NCBI GenBank assembly: GCA_002396085.1
Contig: DGWI01000049.1
Coordinates: 1-64,000 of the forward strand
Length of the DNA: 64,000 nt
Direction: 5' to 3'
DNA from: Porphyromonadaceae bacterium UBA4262
GTDB taxonomy: Bacteria > Bacteroidota > Bacteroidia > Bacteroidales > Muribaculaceae
Part shown: positions 48,182 to 56,716 of the stretch, piece after piece
Position numbering within the stretch: the first letter of the stretch is position 1
How the letters are laid out: each line of letters opens with the position of its first letter
Position numbers and translations under genes: made by a program
The notes under the pieces: generated by a model
The model's database searches: none
The model's input: only the letters and a program-made list of their open reading frames with translations
Told to the model about the DNA's origin: nothing

Positions 48182-50351
48182 TGCGCTGGTGGCTACTGTT
48201 GTGGTCACAGCGCTGGCATGCGGGCCGTGGATGCGCCCCAACTACTACATGTTCAGTGCCTACAACCGTAACCAGATAGGCGAGACTTACACTAAGGGAA
48301 TGCTCGACTACTGGCAGAACTATTGTACTGAAGCAGACATCTCGCCCTTCAACATCTCGGCACTGTCGTGGGTGTCGCCGCAAATCGATGACTTTGAGAA
48401 GAGCGAGAACGAATTAATCAAGGCTGCGCGCGAAAAGAACGACCAGGAAATGTTGCAGTACTTGAATCTGCTGTGCTCCTACCTGCATGTGTGCGATGAT
48501 GTTAAGGGCGACACTTGGTCCTATCCCACCAAGGAAGACCTGGACAGCCGCAACACCACGATGAACTACATCTACAACCGGGCACGCAGTTACAGCGGCA
48601 CGCGATTGAAACCGCAGTACGACTTGTTGGCGATGCGCACGCTGATGATCAAGAAGGATTACCCCAACATCATCAAGTGGTGGGACACACGTGTGAGCAA
48701 GGCCGAGGGCAGTGTGTTCAGGGACATGGCACGTGGCATCTATGCCCACGCGTTGCTCAAGACCGGCAAGCAGCGCGAGGCGTGCGAGATCTATGCCGAC
48801 TTGGGTGACATGCAGTCCATCAAGTGGATGATGCAGGACAAGCGCAACCTGCAGGGCATCAAAGACGAGTACAAGGCTAACCCTAACTCGCCAACGCTCA
48901 TCTTTCTGGTGCAAGACTATGTCAACAATGCGCAGAGCACCCTCGAGAGCCTGCGCAGCGGCGAGGCTTCGCTAGCCACTGGTGACACCTACGACGGTTT
49001 TGAGGCCGAGGTGCAGAAGATGCGACAGGCTGCCGCTGGCCTGCGCGACTTCATCCCCTTTGCACAGCAAGTGGTCAAAGAAAAGAAGACCAAGGTGCCT
49101 GCCCTGTGGATGAGTGCAGCCGGACACCTCCAGGCACTGTTGGGCAACAACAAGGAGGGCATCAAACTGCTGGATCAGGCCATGAAACTCAAGGGCACCG
49201 AACGCATGATTGACAACGCACGCGTGTGCCGCATCATGGCCACCGTGTCCGATGCTCAGCCCACGGCGCAATATCTGGACTACCTGAAGGGCGAACTGGA
49301 GTGGCTCGCCTACGCCGAGGGTGACGAGTATGACAACCAGGCATGGCAATATGGCCTCAACGGCGAGAACCACTACAGCGAGATGATCATCAATCTTTGC
49401 TACGACTATCTGGGCCCGCATTTCATTGAGCAGGGTAACACCAATCTGGGCTTGGCACTGATGAGTTGGTGCGACTGCCACGAGCGTGACTTCTATTCTG
49501 ATCGTGAGGTTTATGCCTACACCATGAGCCGTGACATCTACTGGGCAATCGACAGCCTGACTGCCGACCAGATGATAAATTTCCAGCGATACATGGCTGG
49601 CAAGCCCGCAAGCAAACTTGAGCAATATCTGCGAGACAAGATGGGGTCGAACATGTTCGGTGACAACTACTTCGGTGACAGAATTGGTACCAAACTCATT
49701 CGTGAGGGGCGTTTTGAGGAGGCCATTCATTGGCTCGAGCAGGTTAGTCTGCCATACTTGAGCAGCCTCAAGATCAGTGCCTATATGGCTTGGCGCGACT
49801 ACAAGAAACCGCGCTGGTTCTTCAACGAGAATCTGTTCACTATCCATGAGGACCCAACGCAGGTCAAGACCAATCAGAAGTTGGACTTCTGCCGCGACAT
49901 GATCAATGGCATCGCGCGGGTGCAAAGCACCACGGGCGAGGAGCGGGCGCGTGCCAAGTATGACCTGGCCACCATGTACTTCCAGGCCAGTTGCAAGGGC
50001 AATTGCTGGTACTTGAGCCGCTATGCCAACAGCATCTATGATGATCCGCAGGAGTACAAAAACGAAAAGAACTTTGTCGCCGAGGCGGTGCGTCTGCTCG
50101 AGGAGGCTGCAACTGAGACTTCCAACTTCGACTTGCGTCAGCGTTGCCTCTATGCTAACGCCTACATCCCCTATGGTGAGCCCTTTATCACCTATACCTA
50201 CGACAGCGACTACAATCAGGTTCCGCACTACAACACCAACACGCACGAGTACAAAGCCATGTCAGCCTTGGCCGACTTCTACCGTGCAAACCCCACCAAG
50301 TGCAATCCCTACGTCAGCCGCTGCGACATCCTCCGGAAATTCATGGACTGA
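48144..50351 (+). CDS. Large exported helical-repeat protein of unknown function
   Basis: 735 residues. The N-terminus FIIFSALVATVVVTALACGPW is a signal with a lipobox-like ALAC. The rest is helical with TPR-like character (AREKNDQEMLQYLNLLCSYL, GIYAHALLKTGKQREACEIY, LLGNNKEGIKLLDQAMKLKG) and a conserved-looking opening CGPWMRPNYYMFSAYNR. Because its start lies inside the upstream lipoprotein gene, translation is coupled. It may form an outer-membrane complex with that lipoprotein. No enzyme motif is seen. Confidence 0.8.
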   Translation: MTTNSMRRFIIFSALVATVVVTALACGPWMRPNYYMFSAYNRNQIGETYTKGMLDYWQNYCTEADISPFNISALSWVSPQIDDFEKSENELIKAAREKNDQEMLQYLNLLCSYLHVCDDVKGDTWSYPTKEDLDSRNTTMNYIYNRARSYSGTRLKPQYDLLAMRTLMIKKDYPNIIKWWDTRVSKAEGSVFRDMARGIYAHALLKTGKQREACEIYADLGDMQSIKWMMQDKRNLQGIKDEYKANPNSPTLIFLVQDYVNNAQSTLESLRSGEASLATGDTYDGFEAEVQKMRQAAAGLRDFIPFAQQVVKEKKTKVPALWMSAAGHLQALLGNNKEGIKLLDQAMKLKGTERMIDNARVCRIMATVSDAQPTAQYLDYLKGELEWLAYAEGDEYDNQAWQYGLNGENHYSEMIINLCYDYLGPHFIEQGNTNLGLALMSWCDCHERDFYSDREVYAYTMSRDIYWAIDSLTADQMINFQRYMAGKPASKLEQYLRDKMGSNMFGDNYFGDRIGTKLIREGRFEEAIHWLEQVSLPYLSSLKISAYMAWRDYKKPRWFFNENLFTIHEDPTQVKTNQKLDFCRDMINGIARVQSTTGEERARAKYDLATMYFQASCKGNCWYLSRYANSIYDDPQEYKNEKNFVAEAVRLLEEAATETSNFDLRQRCLYANAYIPYGEPFITYTYDSDYNQVPHYNTNTHEYKAMSALADFYRANPTKCNPYVSRCDILRKFMD

Positions 50352-50379
50352 CATTAAATTAGTAATACGGTGAAATGAG

Positions 50380-50396
50380 GCGGCACTGCATGCCGC
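50380..50396. other. Short hairpin in the gap after the helical-repeat gene
   Basis: GCGGCA and TGCCGC around CTGCA, followed by GTTGTAG. It resembles the palindromic elements at 4588 and 29984. The rest of this 121-bp gap holds the promoter of the AAA gene. Confidence 0.4.
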
Positions 50397-50457
50397 GTTG
50401 TAGCAAATCTATCTCAACTCTCCCATAGGGAGGGGCGGGATGGGCTTGGTATGACAA

Positions 50458-50465
50458 TAAGTTTG
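50458..50465 (+). promoter_or_regulatory. -7 box TAAGTTTG for the AAA ATPase gene
   Basis: Exact TAnnTTTG match, 7 nt before the ATG at 50473; a very short leader is predicted. Confidence 0.6.
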
Positions 50466-50472
50466 ACAAGCA

Positions 50473-52290
50473 ATGAGCGCAAAATCAAATAAAGACCTTG
50501 AGCCGGCAGTCGGCTGCTCGTGCATGATGGCACTTGGTGCACCCTTGGCAATGGTGATTATGGGTGTTGAGAGTGATGTCTTATGGCCAATATCCATTAT
50601 TCTTGTAATTGTTGCTGTGGGCCTATTCATCGCTTTTGTCGCTTCTGATAAGCGGTCAACACCCTCACCCAAGCCTAACATAGTTGACCACGTGACTAGT
50701 CGGCAAATGGGCATTGGTAGCACAGACGATTTTGCTGATTTGGATGAGGATGTACGTGAGGGAGCAGCTCGTTTTTTTGAGCAAAGTGGTCGAACTGATT
50801 TTCGGATATTAGTTGATGATGATGATTTCCAGCAACTGAAGCATTCTCTCATGCGTCTATTGCGTTTACTGCAGTCGATAAGTTTTGATAAAAGAATCAG
50901 GGAGAAAGTCTTAGATCAGGCTCATGATCGTGATACTATTAAAGGCGAGTTTGACCATAAGTCGTTTTTCACAACACTTGAATTGCTGCTAGGGAAAGAC
51001 GTAGTATACATTTTTGAGCGATTCGGGCTTAGTACAAACATGAATTTTACTACAGCCGCAGGGCAGTTGTTATTAGCCATCACAATATTACTCAATGAAG
51101 GGCTGAAAAGCAAGTGCTCCTATGAGGAATTTATGCGCGAACTGTCATACGATAATGAATACTGCAATCAGTTGCGTGGTGTTCATGAGGAGATGTGGCT
51201 CCTATATCGCGACTCGAATGTGGATGTCAAGAGTGAGGATTTGGATGACTTAGGTCTGATGTTGATACTCGAACTGGTGGCGCGAGATACTAGATATGTC
51301 ATGGATATGCGCAGTCTGCTCAACCAGTTGGCTGAGGATATAGCACAGATAGTGGGAAAGAACGAGGTTATCACTTCGGCCTTGGATGAATTGCATGGGC
51401 GTGTTGAGCGAGATAAGCAGATAATTACCGAACTCGAAGGTGAGCAGAAGACGATAAAACGAGAACCGACTGGTACTATCGCTGAACTTGACCAACTGGT
51501 AGGGTTGAGTCTGGTCAAGTCGGAGGTGACCGCGCTCAAACGCTTTGTTGAGGTAAACAAGCGGCGGCAGGAGATGGGTATGAAGACTCCAACAGTCTCC
51601 TATCACTGTGTGTTCACGGGTAATCCAGGTACAGGTAAGACCACGGTGGCACGCATCGTCGCTGGCATCTACAAGGATTTGGGCATTTTGTCGAAAGGGC
51701 ATTTGGTCGAGACCGACCGCTCGGGGCTAGTGGCAGAGTTTGTGGGTCAGACTGCCGTCAAGACCAATAAAATCATCGACAGTGCGCTCGATGGGGTGCT
51801 CTTCGTCGATGAGGCCTATTCGTTGGTCACTGGCGGCAAGGAAGACTATGGCAAAGAGGCTATCGCTACATTGCTCAAACGCATGGAGGATGACCGTGAC
51901 CGCTTAGTGGTCATACTCGCTGGATATGAGGACGAAATGAAACAGTTTGTTGACTCTAATCCAGGGCTGCGCTCTCGTTTCAACCGCTACATTCATTTTG
52001 AGGACTATAGCGCCGATGAGTTGATGCAGATTTTTGTCAATCGACTGCGGACCTTCGACTATACTATTGACTCACGGGCCGAGACTGTGCTGCAGCAACA
52101 TCTGGAACAATGTGTTGCGACACGAGGCAAGGACTTCGGCAATGCGCGATATGTGCGTAACTTGTTTGAGCGCACTATTGAAGCTCAGGCCGTGAGGCTC
52201 TCGTCGCTTGCCGAACCTGACTCCGAGGCCTTGTCGCGTATCACCGAGAATGATGTTAAAACAGCATTAAACAGAATGTCTCACCAGTAG
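50473..52290 (+). CDS. Membrane-anchored CbbX/SpoVK-like AAA ATPase
   Basis: 605 residues. Two hydrophobic stretches at about 18-55 (LAMVIMGVESDVLWPISIILVIVAV region) anchor the N-terminus. Residues about 85-300 are an unknown helical domain. A linker leads to a CbxX/CfqX-type AAA domain (about 335-560): FTGNPGTGKTTVARIVAGIY (Walker A), GVLFVDEAYSLV (Walker B), VVILAGYEDEM (sensor I) and NPGLRSRFNRYIHF (arginine finger). Relatives remodel protein complexes, for example Rubisco activase CbbX and type VII secretion EccA. The first 320 residues use more A/T-rich codons (TTA, ATA, AGA) than the AAA part, so the gene may be a mosaic. No partner gene is adjacent. Confidence 0.85.
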   Translation: MSAKSNKDLEPAVGCSCMMALGAPLAMVIMGVESDVLWPISIILVIVAVGLFIAFVASDKRSTPSPKPNIVDHVTSRQMGIGSTDDFADLDEDVREGAARFFEQSGRTDFRILVDDDDFQQLKHSLMRLLRLLQSISFDKRIREKVLDQAHDRDTIKGEFDHKSFFTTLELLLGKDVVYIFERFGLSTNMNFTTAAGQLLLAITILLNEGLKSKCSYEEFMRELSYDNEYCNQLRGVHEEMWLLYRDSNVDVKSEDLDDLGLMLILELVARDTRYVMDMRSLLNQLAEDIAQIVGKNEVITSALDELHGRVERDKQIITELEGEQKTIKREPTGTIAELDQLVGLSLVKSEVTALKRFVEVNKRRQEMGMKTPTVSYHCVFTGNPGTGKTTVARIVAGIYKDLGILSKGHLVETDRSGLVAEFVGQTAVKTNKIIDSALDGVLFVDEAYSLVTGGKEDYGKEAIATLLKRMEDDRDRLVVILAGYEDEMKQFVDSNPGLRSRFNRYIHFEDYSADELMQIFVNRLRTFDYTIDSRAETVLQQHLEQCVATRGKDFGNARYVRNLFERTIEAQAVRLSSLAEPDSEALSRITENDVKTALNRMSHQ

Positions 52291-52301
52291 CGAGCAAGTC
52301 C

Positions 52302-52373
52302 CGTTCATAATAGCGGCAAAGTTCGTTCATAAAAGTGTGCCGAAAGTTTGTGTATTCGTTCTTAAAAGTGTAA
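52302..52373 (+). repeat. Three spaced copies of CGTTCNTAAAAGTG before the U32 gene
   Basis: CGTTCATAATAG at 52302, CGTTCATAAAAGTGTGC at 52324 and CGTTCTTAAAAGTGTAA at 52357. The last two are 33 bp apart, about three helical turns, and the third runs into the -7 box. They may be operator sites. Confidence 0.55.
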
Positions 52374-52378
52374 TTTTG
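52371..52378 (+). promoter_or_regulatory. -7 box TAATTTTG for the U32 peptidase gene
   Basis: Exact match, 18 nt before the ATG at 52397. Confidence 0.7.
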
Positions 52379-52396
52379 CCGCCCAAAATATCAGAA

Positions 52397-53641
52397 ATGA
52401 ACCTGCAACGAAGTGATATAGAGATTATGGCCCCAGTGGGGTCGTGGGAGTCGCTGGTGGCGGCTCAACAGGGTGGGGCAGATGCCATCTACTTTGGCAT
52501 TGAGGGGCTGAATATGCGCTCGAAGTCGAGCGTCAACTTTACCCTCGACGACTTGCGCACCATAGCCCAGTGGTGCCACGAACACCACATGAAGAGTTAC
52601 CTCACGGTCAACACCATCGTCTATGACGAGGACATTGACTACATGCACCGCATCGTCGATGCAGCCCGCGACGCACAAGTTTGTGCCATCATTGCTAGCG
52701 ATATGGCGACAATCCTCTATGCCAGGAGCATCGGTGTGGAGGTGCACATCAGCACGCAGGTTAATGTGAGCAACAGCGAGGCGGTGCGCCACTATGCCCA
52801 GTGGGCCGATGTGATGGTAATGGCCCGCGAGTTGAACCTTGACCAGGTGCGACGCATCAGCGATACCATCGAGACCGACCACATCACCGGCCCTCATGGC
52901 CAGCCTGTGCGCATCGAGATGTTCTGCCACGGTGCCCTGTGCATGGCGGTGAGTGGCAAGTGCTACCTGAGTCTGCACGAGACGGGCGCGAGTGCCAATC
53001 GTGGCGCATGTCGGCAAATCTGTAGGCGAGGCTACATCGTCACTGACCGCGACACAGGCGATGAACTGGCCATTGACAACCAGTACATCATGTCGCCCAA
53101 GGATCTCAAGACCATCCATTTTATTAATAAGGTGTTGGATGCTGGTGTCAGAGTGCTCAAGATCGAGGGGCGTGCACGCGGACCCGAATATGTGCGCACC
53201 GTGGTCGGTTGCTACAACGAGGCGCTGAATGCCATCCTCGATGGCACCTACAGCGAAGAGAAGATTGCTCAGTGGGATGCGCGCTTGGCACAAGTGTTCA
53301 ATCGCGGATTCTGGGACGGCTACTACCTGGGGCAACGCCTGGGTGAGTGGTCGCACAAGTATGGTTCCAGTTCGACTCATGTCAAGGAATATTGTGCCAA
53401 GGCCATACGCTACTTTGGCAACATCGGTGTCGCTGAGTTCCTCATGGAGTCGGGCGAACTGCATGTGGGCGATGATGTCTTTATCTTAGGCCCCACAACG
53501 GGTGCAATTCCCCTCAAGGTCGAGGAAATCCGTGTTGACCTCAAGCCCGTGGAGAAGACTGTCAAGGGCGAGCATTTCTCGATCAAGACCAACCAGAAAA
53601 TCCGTCCCAGCGACCGCCTTTACCTCTGGAAACAGAAGTAA
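52397..53641 (+). CDS. U32 family peptidase / TrhP-like tRNA hydroxylation protein
   Basis: 414 residues from the ATG at 52397 (MNLQRSDIEIMAPVGSWESL); the earlier Met lies before the -7 box. The U32 signature EMFCHGALCMAVSGKCYLS is present, as are the Cys cluster GACRQICRRGY, APVGSWESLVAAQQGGADAIY at the N-terminus and VLKIEGRARGPEYV. A beta-rich C-terminal domain (about 335-414) matches TrhP-type members. Members of this family hydroxylate U34 of tRNAs; older notes call them collagenases. Which role applies here is inference from similarity. Confidence 0.9.
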   Translation: MNLQRSDIEIMAPVGSWESLVAAQQGGADAIYFGIEGLNMRSKSSVNFTLDDLRTIAQWCHEHHMKSYLTVNTIVYDEDIDYMHRIVDAARDAQVCAIIASDMATILYARSIGVEVHISTQVNVSNSEAVRHYAQWADVMVMARELNLDQVRRISDTIETDHITGPHGQPVRIEMFCHGALCMAVSGKCYLSLHETGASANRGACRQICRRGYIVTDRDTGDELAIDNQYIMSPKDLKTIHFINKVLDAGVRVLKIEGRARGPEYVRTVVGCYNEALNAILDGTYSEEKIAQWDARLAQVFNRGFWDGYYLGQRLGEWSHKYGSSSTHVKEYCAKAIRYFGNIGVAEFLMESGELHVGDDVFILGPTTGAIPLKVEEIRVDLKPVEKTVKGEHFSIKTNQKIRPSDRLYLWKQK

Positions 53642-53688
53642 ATTGAAAAATATTCTTAAATTCTGGGTGCTAATTGACAAAGATTTAC

Positions 53689-53696
53689 TACCTTTG
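53689..53696 (+). promoter_or_regulatory. -7 box TACCTTTG for the yceD-rpmF unit
   Basis: Exact match, 29 nt before the ATG at 53726. Confidence 0.75.
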
Positions 53697-53725
53697 CAGC
53701 GATTTATCAAAAATTGAGAGGAAAA

Positions 53726-54295
53726 ATGGCTGGTTTTAGGCTCAGACTCAGAGCGTTGCCATTTGATAATCAGGTGTTTAACTATCATCTGGACGGCGAT
53801 TTTTTCAACCAGGTTGAGAAAACCGAAGTTCGGAGTGGCAGTGTCGACATCACCCTTCAGGTGACACGAAAGACCGAAAACACCTACATCTTGCAAATGG
53901 CATGCAAGGGATGGCTCGTCATCCCCTGCGACAGGTGTCTGGACGACATGACACTCGACATCGACACCGACTATCGGCTCACAGTGCGACACGAGGGAGA
54001 ACTACTCGATGACAGTCGCGATGGTGTGTTGCTCGTGCCTGAGACATGGAATGAACTGGACATGACCGACCTGATGCGTGACACGGTGTTACTGACCATC
54101 CCCATCGTGCACTGTCACCCCGAAGGCGAGTGCGACCCCGAGATGATGGCCCATCTCGAAGAGCACTGGACTGACATCGAGCCCGCTGCCGACGGAGCAT
54201 CAGACGAGGTCGAGAAACCACTCGATGATGACAAACCGAGCGATGCAATCGACCCACGGTGGGAAGCATTGCGCAAACTCAAGGATAATAACTAA
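53726..54295 (+). CDS. DUF177 (YceD-like) protein
   Basis: 189 residues from the ATG at 53726. The family core MACKGWLVIPCDRCLDDMTLDID holds the CxRC motif, and the C-terminal part has PIVHCHPEGECDPEM with two further Cys, followed by DPRWEALRKLKD, the YceD ending. YceD proteins sit next to rpmF in most bacteria and affect 23S rRNA maturation. The gene precedes rpmF by 17 bp and shares its promoter. Confidence 0.92.
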   Translation: MAGFRLRLRALPFDNQVFNYHLDGDFFNQVEKTEVRSGSVDITLQVTRKTENTYILQMACKGWLVIPCDRCLDDMTLDIDTDYRLTVRHEGELLDDSRDGVLLVPETWNELDMTDLMRDTVLLTIPIVHCHPEGECDPEMMAHLEEHWTDIEPAADGASDEVEKPLDDDKPSDAIDPRWEALRKLKDNN

Positions 54296-54312
54296 AAAAC
54301 AATAAAAACGAA

Positions 54313-54498
54313 ATGGCACATCCTAAACGTAGACAATCAAAGACTCGTACAGCCAAGCGTCGCACTCATGACGTGGCTGTGGCTCCAACCATTGCACAGT
54401 GCAGCAACTGTGGCGCATGGCATGTTTATCACACTGTTTGCCCCGAGTGCGGATACTATCGTGGCAAGAAGGTGATGGGCGATGAGGCCGCTGTCTGA
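54313..54498 (+). CDS. rpmF: 50S ribosomal protein L32
   Basis: 61 residues. MAHPKRRQSKTRTAKRRTHD is the L32 opening, and CSNCGAWHVYHTVCPECGYY is the four-cysteine zinc ribbon. It lies 17 bp after yceD and is followed by a clear terminator, so yceD-rpmF is the core unit. Confidence 0.97.
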   Translation: MAHPKRRQSKTRTAKRRTHDVAVAPTIAQCSNCGAWHVYHTVCPECGYYRGKKVMGDEAAV

Positions 54499-54547
54499 TA
54501 GCAATCTCTATCGCACAATAGTGAAAATTTTGGAGTAAACAACGGCT

Positions 54548-54600
54548 TATCCTAAATATTGATGCCTCAAAACACATTATTTAGGATATTTGCTTTTTAT
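54548..54600 (+). terminator. Rho-independent terminator after rpmF
   Basis: TATCCTAAATA and TATTTAGGATA form an 11-bp stem around a 19-nt loop, followed by TTTGCTTTTT. Confidence 0.85.
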
Positions 54601-54614
54601 AGCGACTTTTAAAC

Positions 54615-54622
54615 AAACTTTG
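54615..54622 (+). promoter_or_regulatory. Imperfect -7 box (AAACTTTG) for fabH
   Basis: One mismatch to TAnnTTTG; it ends 3 nt before the ATG at 54626. The terminator upstream makes a separate promoter necessary. Confidence 0.5.
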
Positions 54623-54625
54623 CCA

Positions 54626-55609
54626 ATGCTTTACGCAAGAATATCGGGCCTTGCATCCTATGTGCCCGATGACATTCTGGACAACGAGCAACTCTCGCAG
54701 ATGGTTGACACCAGCGACGAGTGGATTACCACACGTGTGGGCATCAAGGAGCGCCGGGTGCTCAAGAAGCCCGTCGGGTCGAGTTACATGGGCATCATCA
54801 CTGTCAACCGATTGCTTGAGCAGACGGGTACCAACCCGGCTGATGTCGACCTGCTCATCTGTGCGACTAGCAATCCTGACTATCGTTTCCCGTCGACTGC
54901 ATCAATCATAGCCCACAATTGCGGCATCGAGCAGAAGGCTTATGCCTATGACATCCAAGGTGCCTGCTGCGGATTCCTGATTGCACTGCAGAGTGCTGCT
55001 GCCTATGTGCGCAGTGGCATGTACAAGAAGGTAATCGTTGTCAGTGCCGAGAAGATGACCAGCATGACCAACTATGAGGACCGCACGACGTGTCCGCTCT
55101 TTGGTGACGCTTGCGGCGCTATGCTTGTCGAGCCCACCGAAGATCCCGTTGGCATTATGGACGGCATTTTTCATGTCGATGGCAGTGGCTTGGAGCATCT
55201 GGTCTACAAGGCAGGTGGCTCGGCAATGCCTGCCACACAAGAGACCGTCGCTGCACGCCTGCACTACCTCTATCAGGAGGGCCGTGCCGTCTATCGCCAC
55301 GCTGTGATGGACATGCTCACCAGCAGCCAGGACGTGATGAAGCGCAATAACCTCACTGTCGATGACATCCAGTGGTTCATTCCTCACCAGGCCAATCTGC
55401 GCATCATTGAGGCTGTGGGCAGCCGACTGGGCATCGATGAGAAGAAGGTGATGGTCAACATCCAGAATCGCGGAAACACCAGTGCCGCCACCATTCCATT
55501 GTGCATGGACGAGAAGCGCGATTTGCTCCGCAAGGGTGACAAGCTCATCCTCACCGCCTTCGGTGCCGGATTCACCTGGGGTGCTCTCTATGTGATCTGG
55601 GACCTCTAA
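54626..55609 (+). CDS. fabH: 3-oxoacyl-ACP synthase III
   Basis: 327 residues from the ATG at 54626 (MLYARISGLASYVPD); the upstream Met at 54590 lies in the terminator stem-loop tail. It starts fatty-acid chains by joining acyl-CoA with malonyl-ACP. The catalytic Cys114 is in IQGACCGFLIAL, the His in FIPHQANLRI and the Asn in QNRGNTSAATIP, a complete triad. Position after yceD-rpmF and before era is usual for Bacteroidetes. Confidence 0.95.
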   Translation: MLYARISGLASYVPDDILDNEQLSQMVDTSDEWITTRVGIKERRVLKKPVGSSYMGIITVNRLLEQTGTNPADVDLLICATSNPDYRFPSTASIIAHNCGIEQKAYAYDIQGACCGFLIALQSAAAYVRSGMYKKVIVVSAEKMTSMTNYEDRTTCPLFGDACGAMLVEPTEDPVGIMDGIFHVDGSGLEHLVYKAGGSAMPATQETVAARLHYLYQEGRAVYRHAVMDMLTSSQDVMKRNNLTVDDIQWFIPHQANLRIIEAVGSRLGIDEKKVMVNIQNRGNTSAATIPLCMDEKRDLLRKGDKLILTAFGAGFTWGALYVIWDL

Positions 55610-55644
55610 TCAATGCATCGCGCACAATTGATTTGACTAGAATA

Positions 55645-55700
55645 AGAACATAAGTGCAGAAACTGATGCTCTAGTTTTGCTCTTATGTTCTTTTGTTTTT
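55645..55700 (+). terminator. Terminator after fabH
   Basis: AGAACATAAG and CTTATGTTCT form a 10-bp stem with an inner AAACT/AGTTT pairing in the loop, followed by TTTGTTTTT. Confidence 0.8.
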
Positions 55701-55721
55701 ATTATATTAAATCGATAAATC

Positions 55722-56621
55722 GTGATCGAAGCCGAGAAGAAACATCGTGCAGGGTTTGTCAACATCGTGGGCAATCCCAATGTGGGCAAGTCGACACTGA
55801 GCAACCGTCTAGTGGGCGAGCGACTGTCCATCATCACCAGCAAGGCACAGACTACGCGCCACCGCATCATGGGCATTGTCAACGGTGATGACTACCAAAT
55901 TGTGTTCAGCGACACGCCTGGCGTGCTCAAGCCCAAGTTTAAGTTGCAAGAGAGCATGCTCGATTTCTCGACTGGCGCATTGGTCGATGCCGACATCTTG
56001 CTCTATGTCACCGATGTCATCGAGTCGCCGACTAAGAATCAGGAGTTCCTGGATAAAGTGGCACGTGAAAAGATTCCCGTCCTGCTGGTTATCAACAAGA
56101 TAGATTTGCTCAAGGGTAACGACGACCTGCTGTTGATCATTGACCGATGGAAGCAACTCTTGCCTCAAGCCGAGGTGTTCCCCACCAGCGCGACCGAGAA
56201 CTTCAATGTCGACAACCTGATGTCGCGCATTGTCGAGTTGCTACCCGTGAGCCCGCCTTATTTTGGCAAGGATGCGCTCACCGACCGCAACAGCCGTTTT
56301 TTTGTCACCGAGATTATCCGCGAGAAGATTCTGCTCACCTACGACAAGGAAGTCCCCTATGCCACGCAGGTCATCGTCGAGAAGTTTGATGAGACCGACA
56401 CAAGCATCCACATCATGGCGGTCATCTATGTGGAGCGCGACAGCCAGAAGGGCATCATCATTGGTCGCCAGGGTGTCAAACTCAAGCATGTGGGCATCGA
56501 CGCGCGCAAGGACATCGAGCGATTCTTTGAAAAGAAAGTGTTTCTCCAACTCTATGTCAAGGTTGAGCGCGACTGGCGCAACCAGGAGAATAAACTCCGT
56601 GCCTTCGGCTACATCGACTGA
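55722..56621 (+). CDS. era: GTPase Era
   Basis: 299 residues. It starts at a GTG (55722), 22 bases after the T tract of the fabH terminator; no ATG fits the family start. G1 is GNPNVGKST (17-25), G3 DTPGVLKP, G4 NKIDLL, and the C-terminal KH domain shows RDSQKGIIIGRQGVKLKHVG. Era binds the 3' end of 16S rRNA and helps 30S assembly. The GTG start and the lack of a clear -7 box suggest partial read-through or a weak promoter. Confidence 0.96.
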   Translation: MIEAEKKHRAGFVNIVGNPNVGKSTLSNRLVGERLSIITSKAQTTRHRIMGIVNGDDYQIVFSDTPGVLKPKFKLQESMLDFSTGALVDADILLYVTDVIESPTKNQEFLDKVAREKIPVLLVINKIDLLKGNDDLLLIIDRWKQLLPQAEVFPTSATENFNVDNLMSRIVELLPVSPPYFGKDALTDRNSRFFVTEIIREKILLTYDKEVPYATQVIVEKFDETDTSIHIMAVIYVERDSQKGIIIGRQGVKLKHVGIDARKDIERFFEKKVFLQLYVKVERDWRNQENKLRAFGYID

Positions 56622-56704
56622 GGGCTAGAGCCGAGAATGTCCTTAGAATGAAAATTTTGCTATTCTTTGCGACCATTGTGGCACTGTCATTGCTGCGATG
56701 GTCG

Positions 56705-56712
56705 TAATTTTG
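56705..56712 (+). promoter_or_regulatory. -7 box TAATTTTG for the GH43 gene
   Basis: Exact match that ends 4 nt before the ATG at 56717; a leaderless mRNA is predicted. Confidence 0.65.
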
Positions 56713-56716
56713 CACC

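Noticed and set aside
48972..50246. A 424-codon minus-strand frame inside the helical-repeat gene
   Set aside because: No motif or promoter; the plus-strand protein has a signal peptide and coherent helices.
56671..56704. Inverted repeat CGAC/GTCG upstream of the GH43 promoter
   Set aside because: Only four bases pair cleanly over a 26-nt gap; too weak to call.
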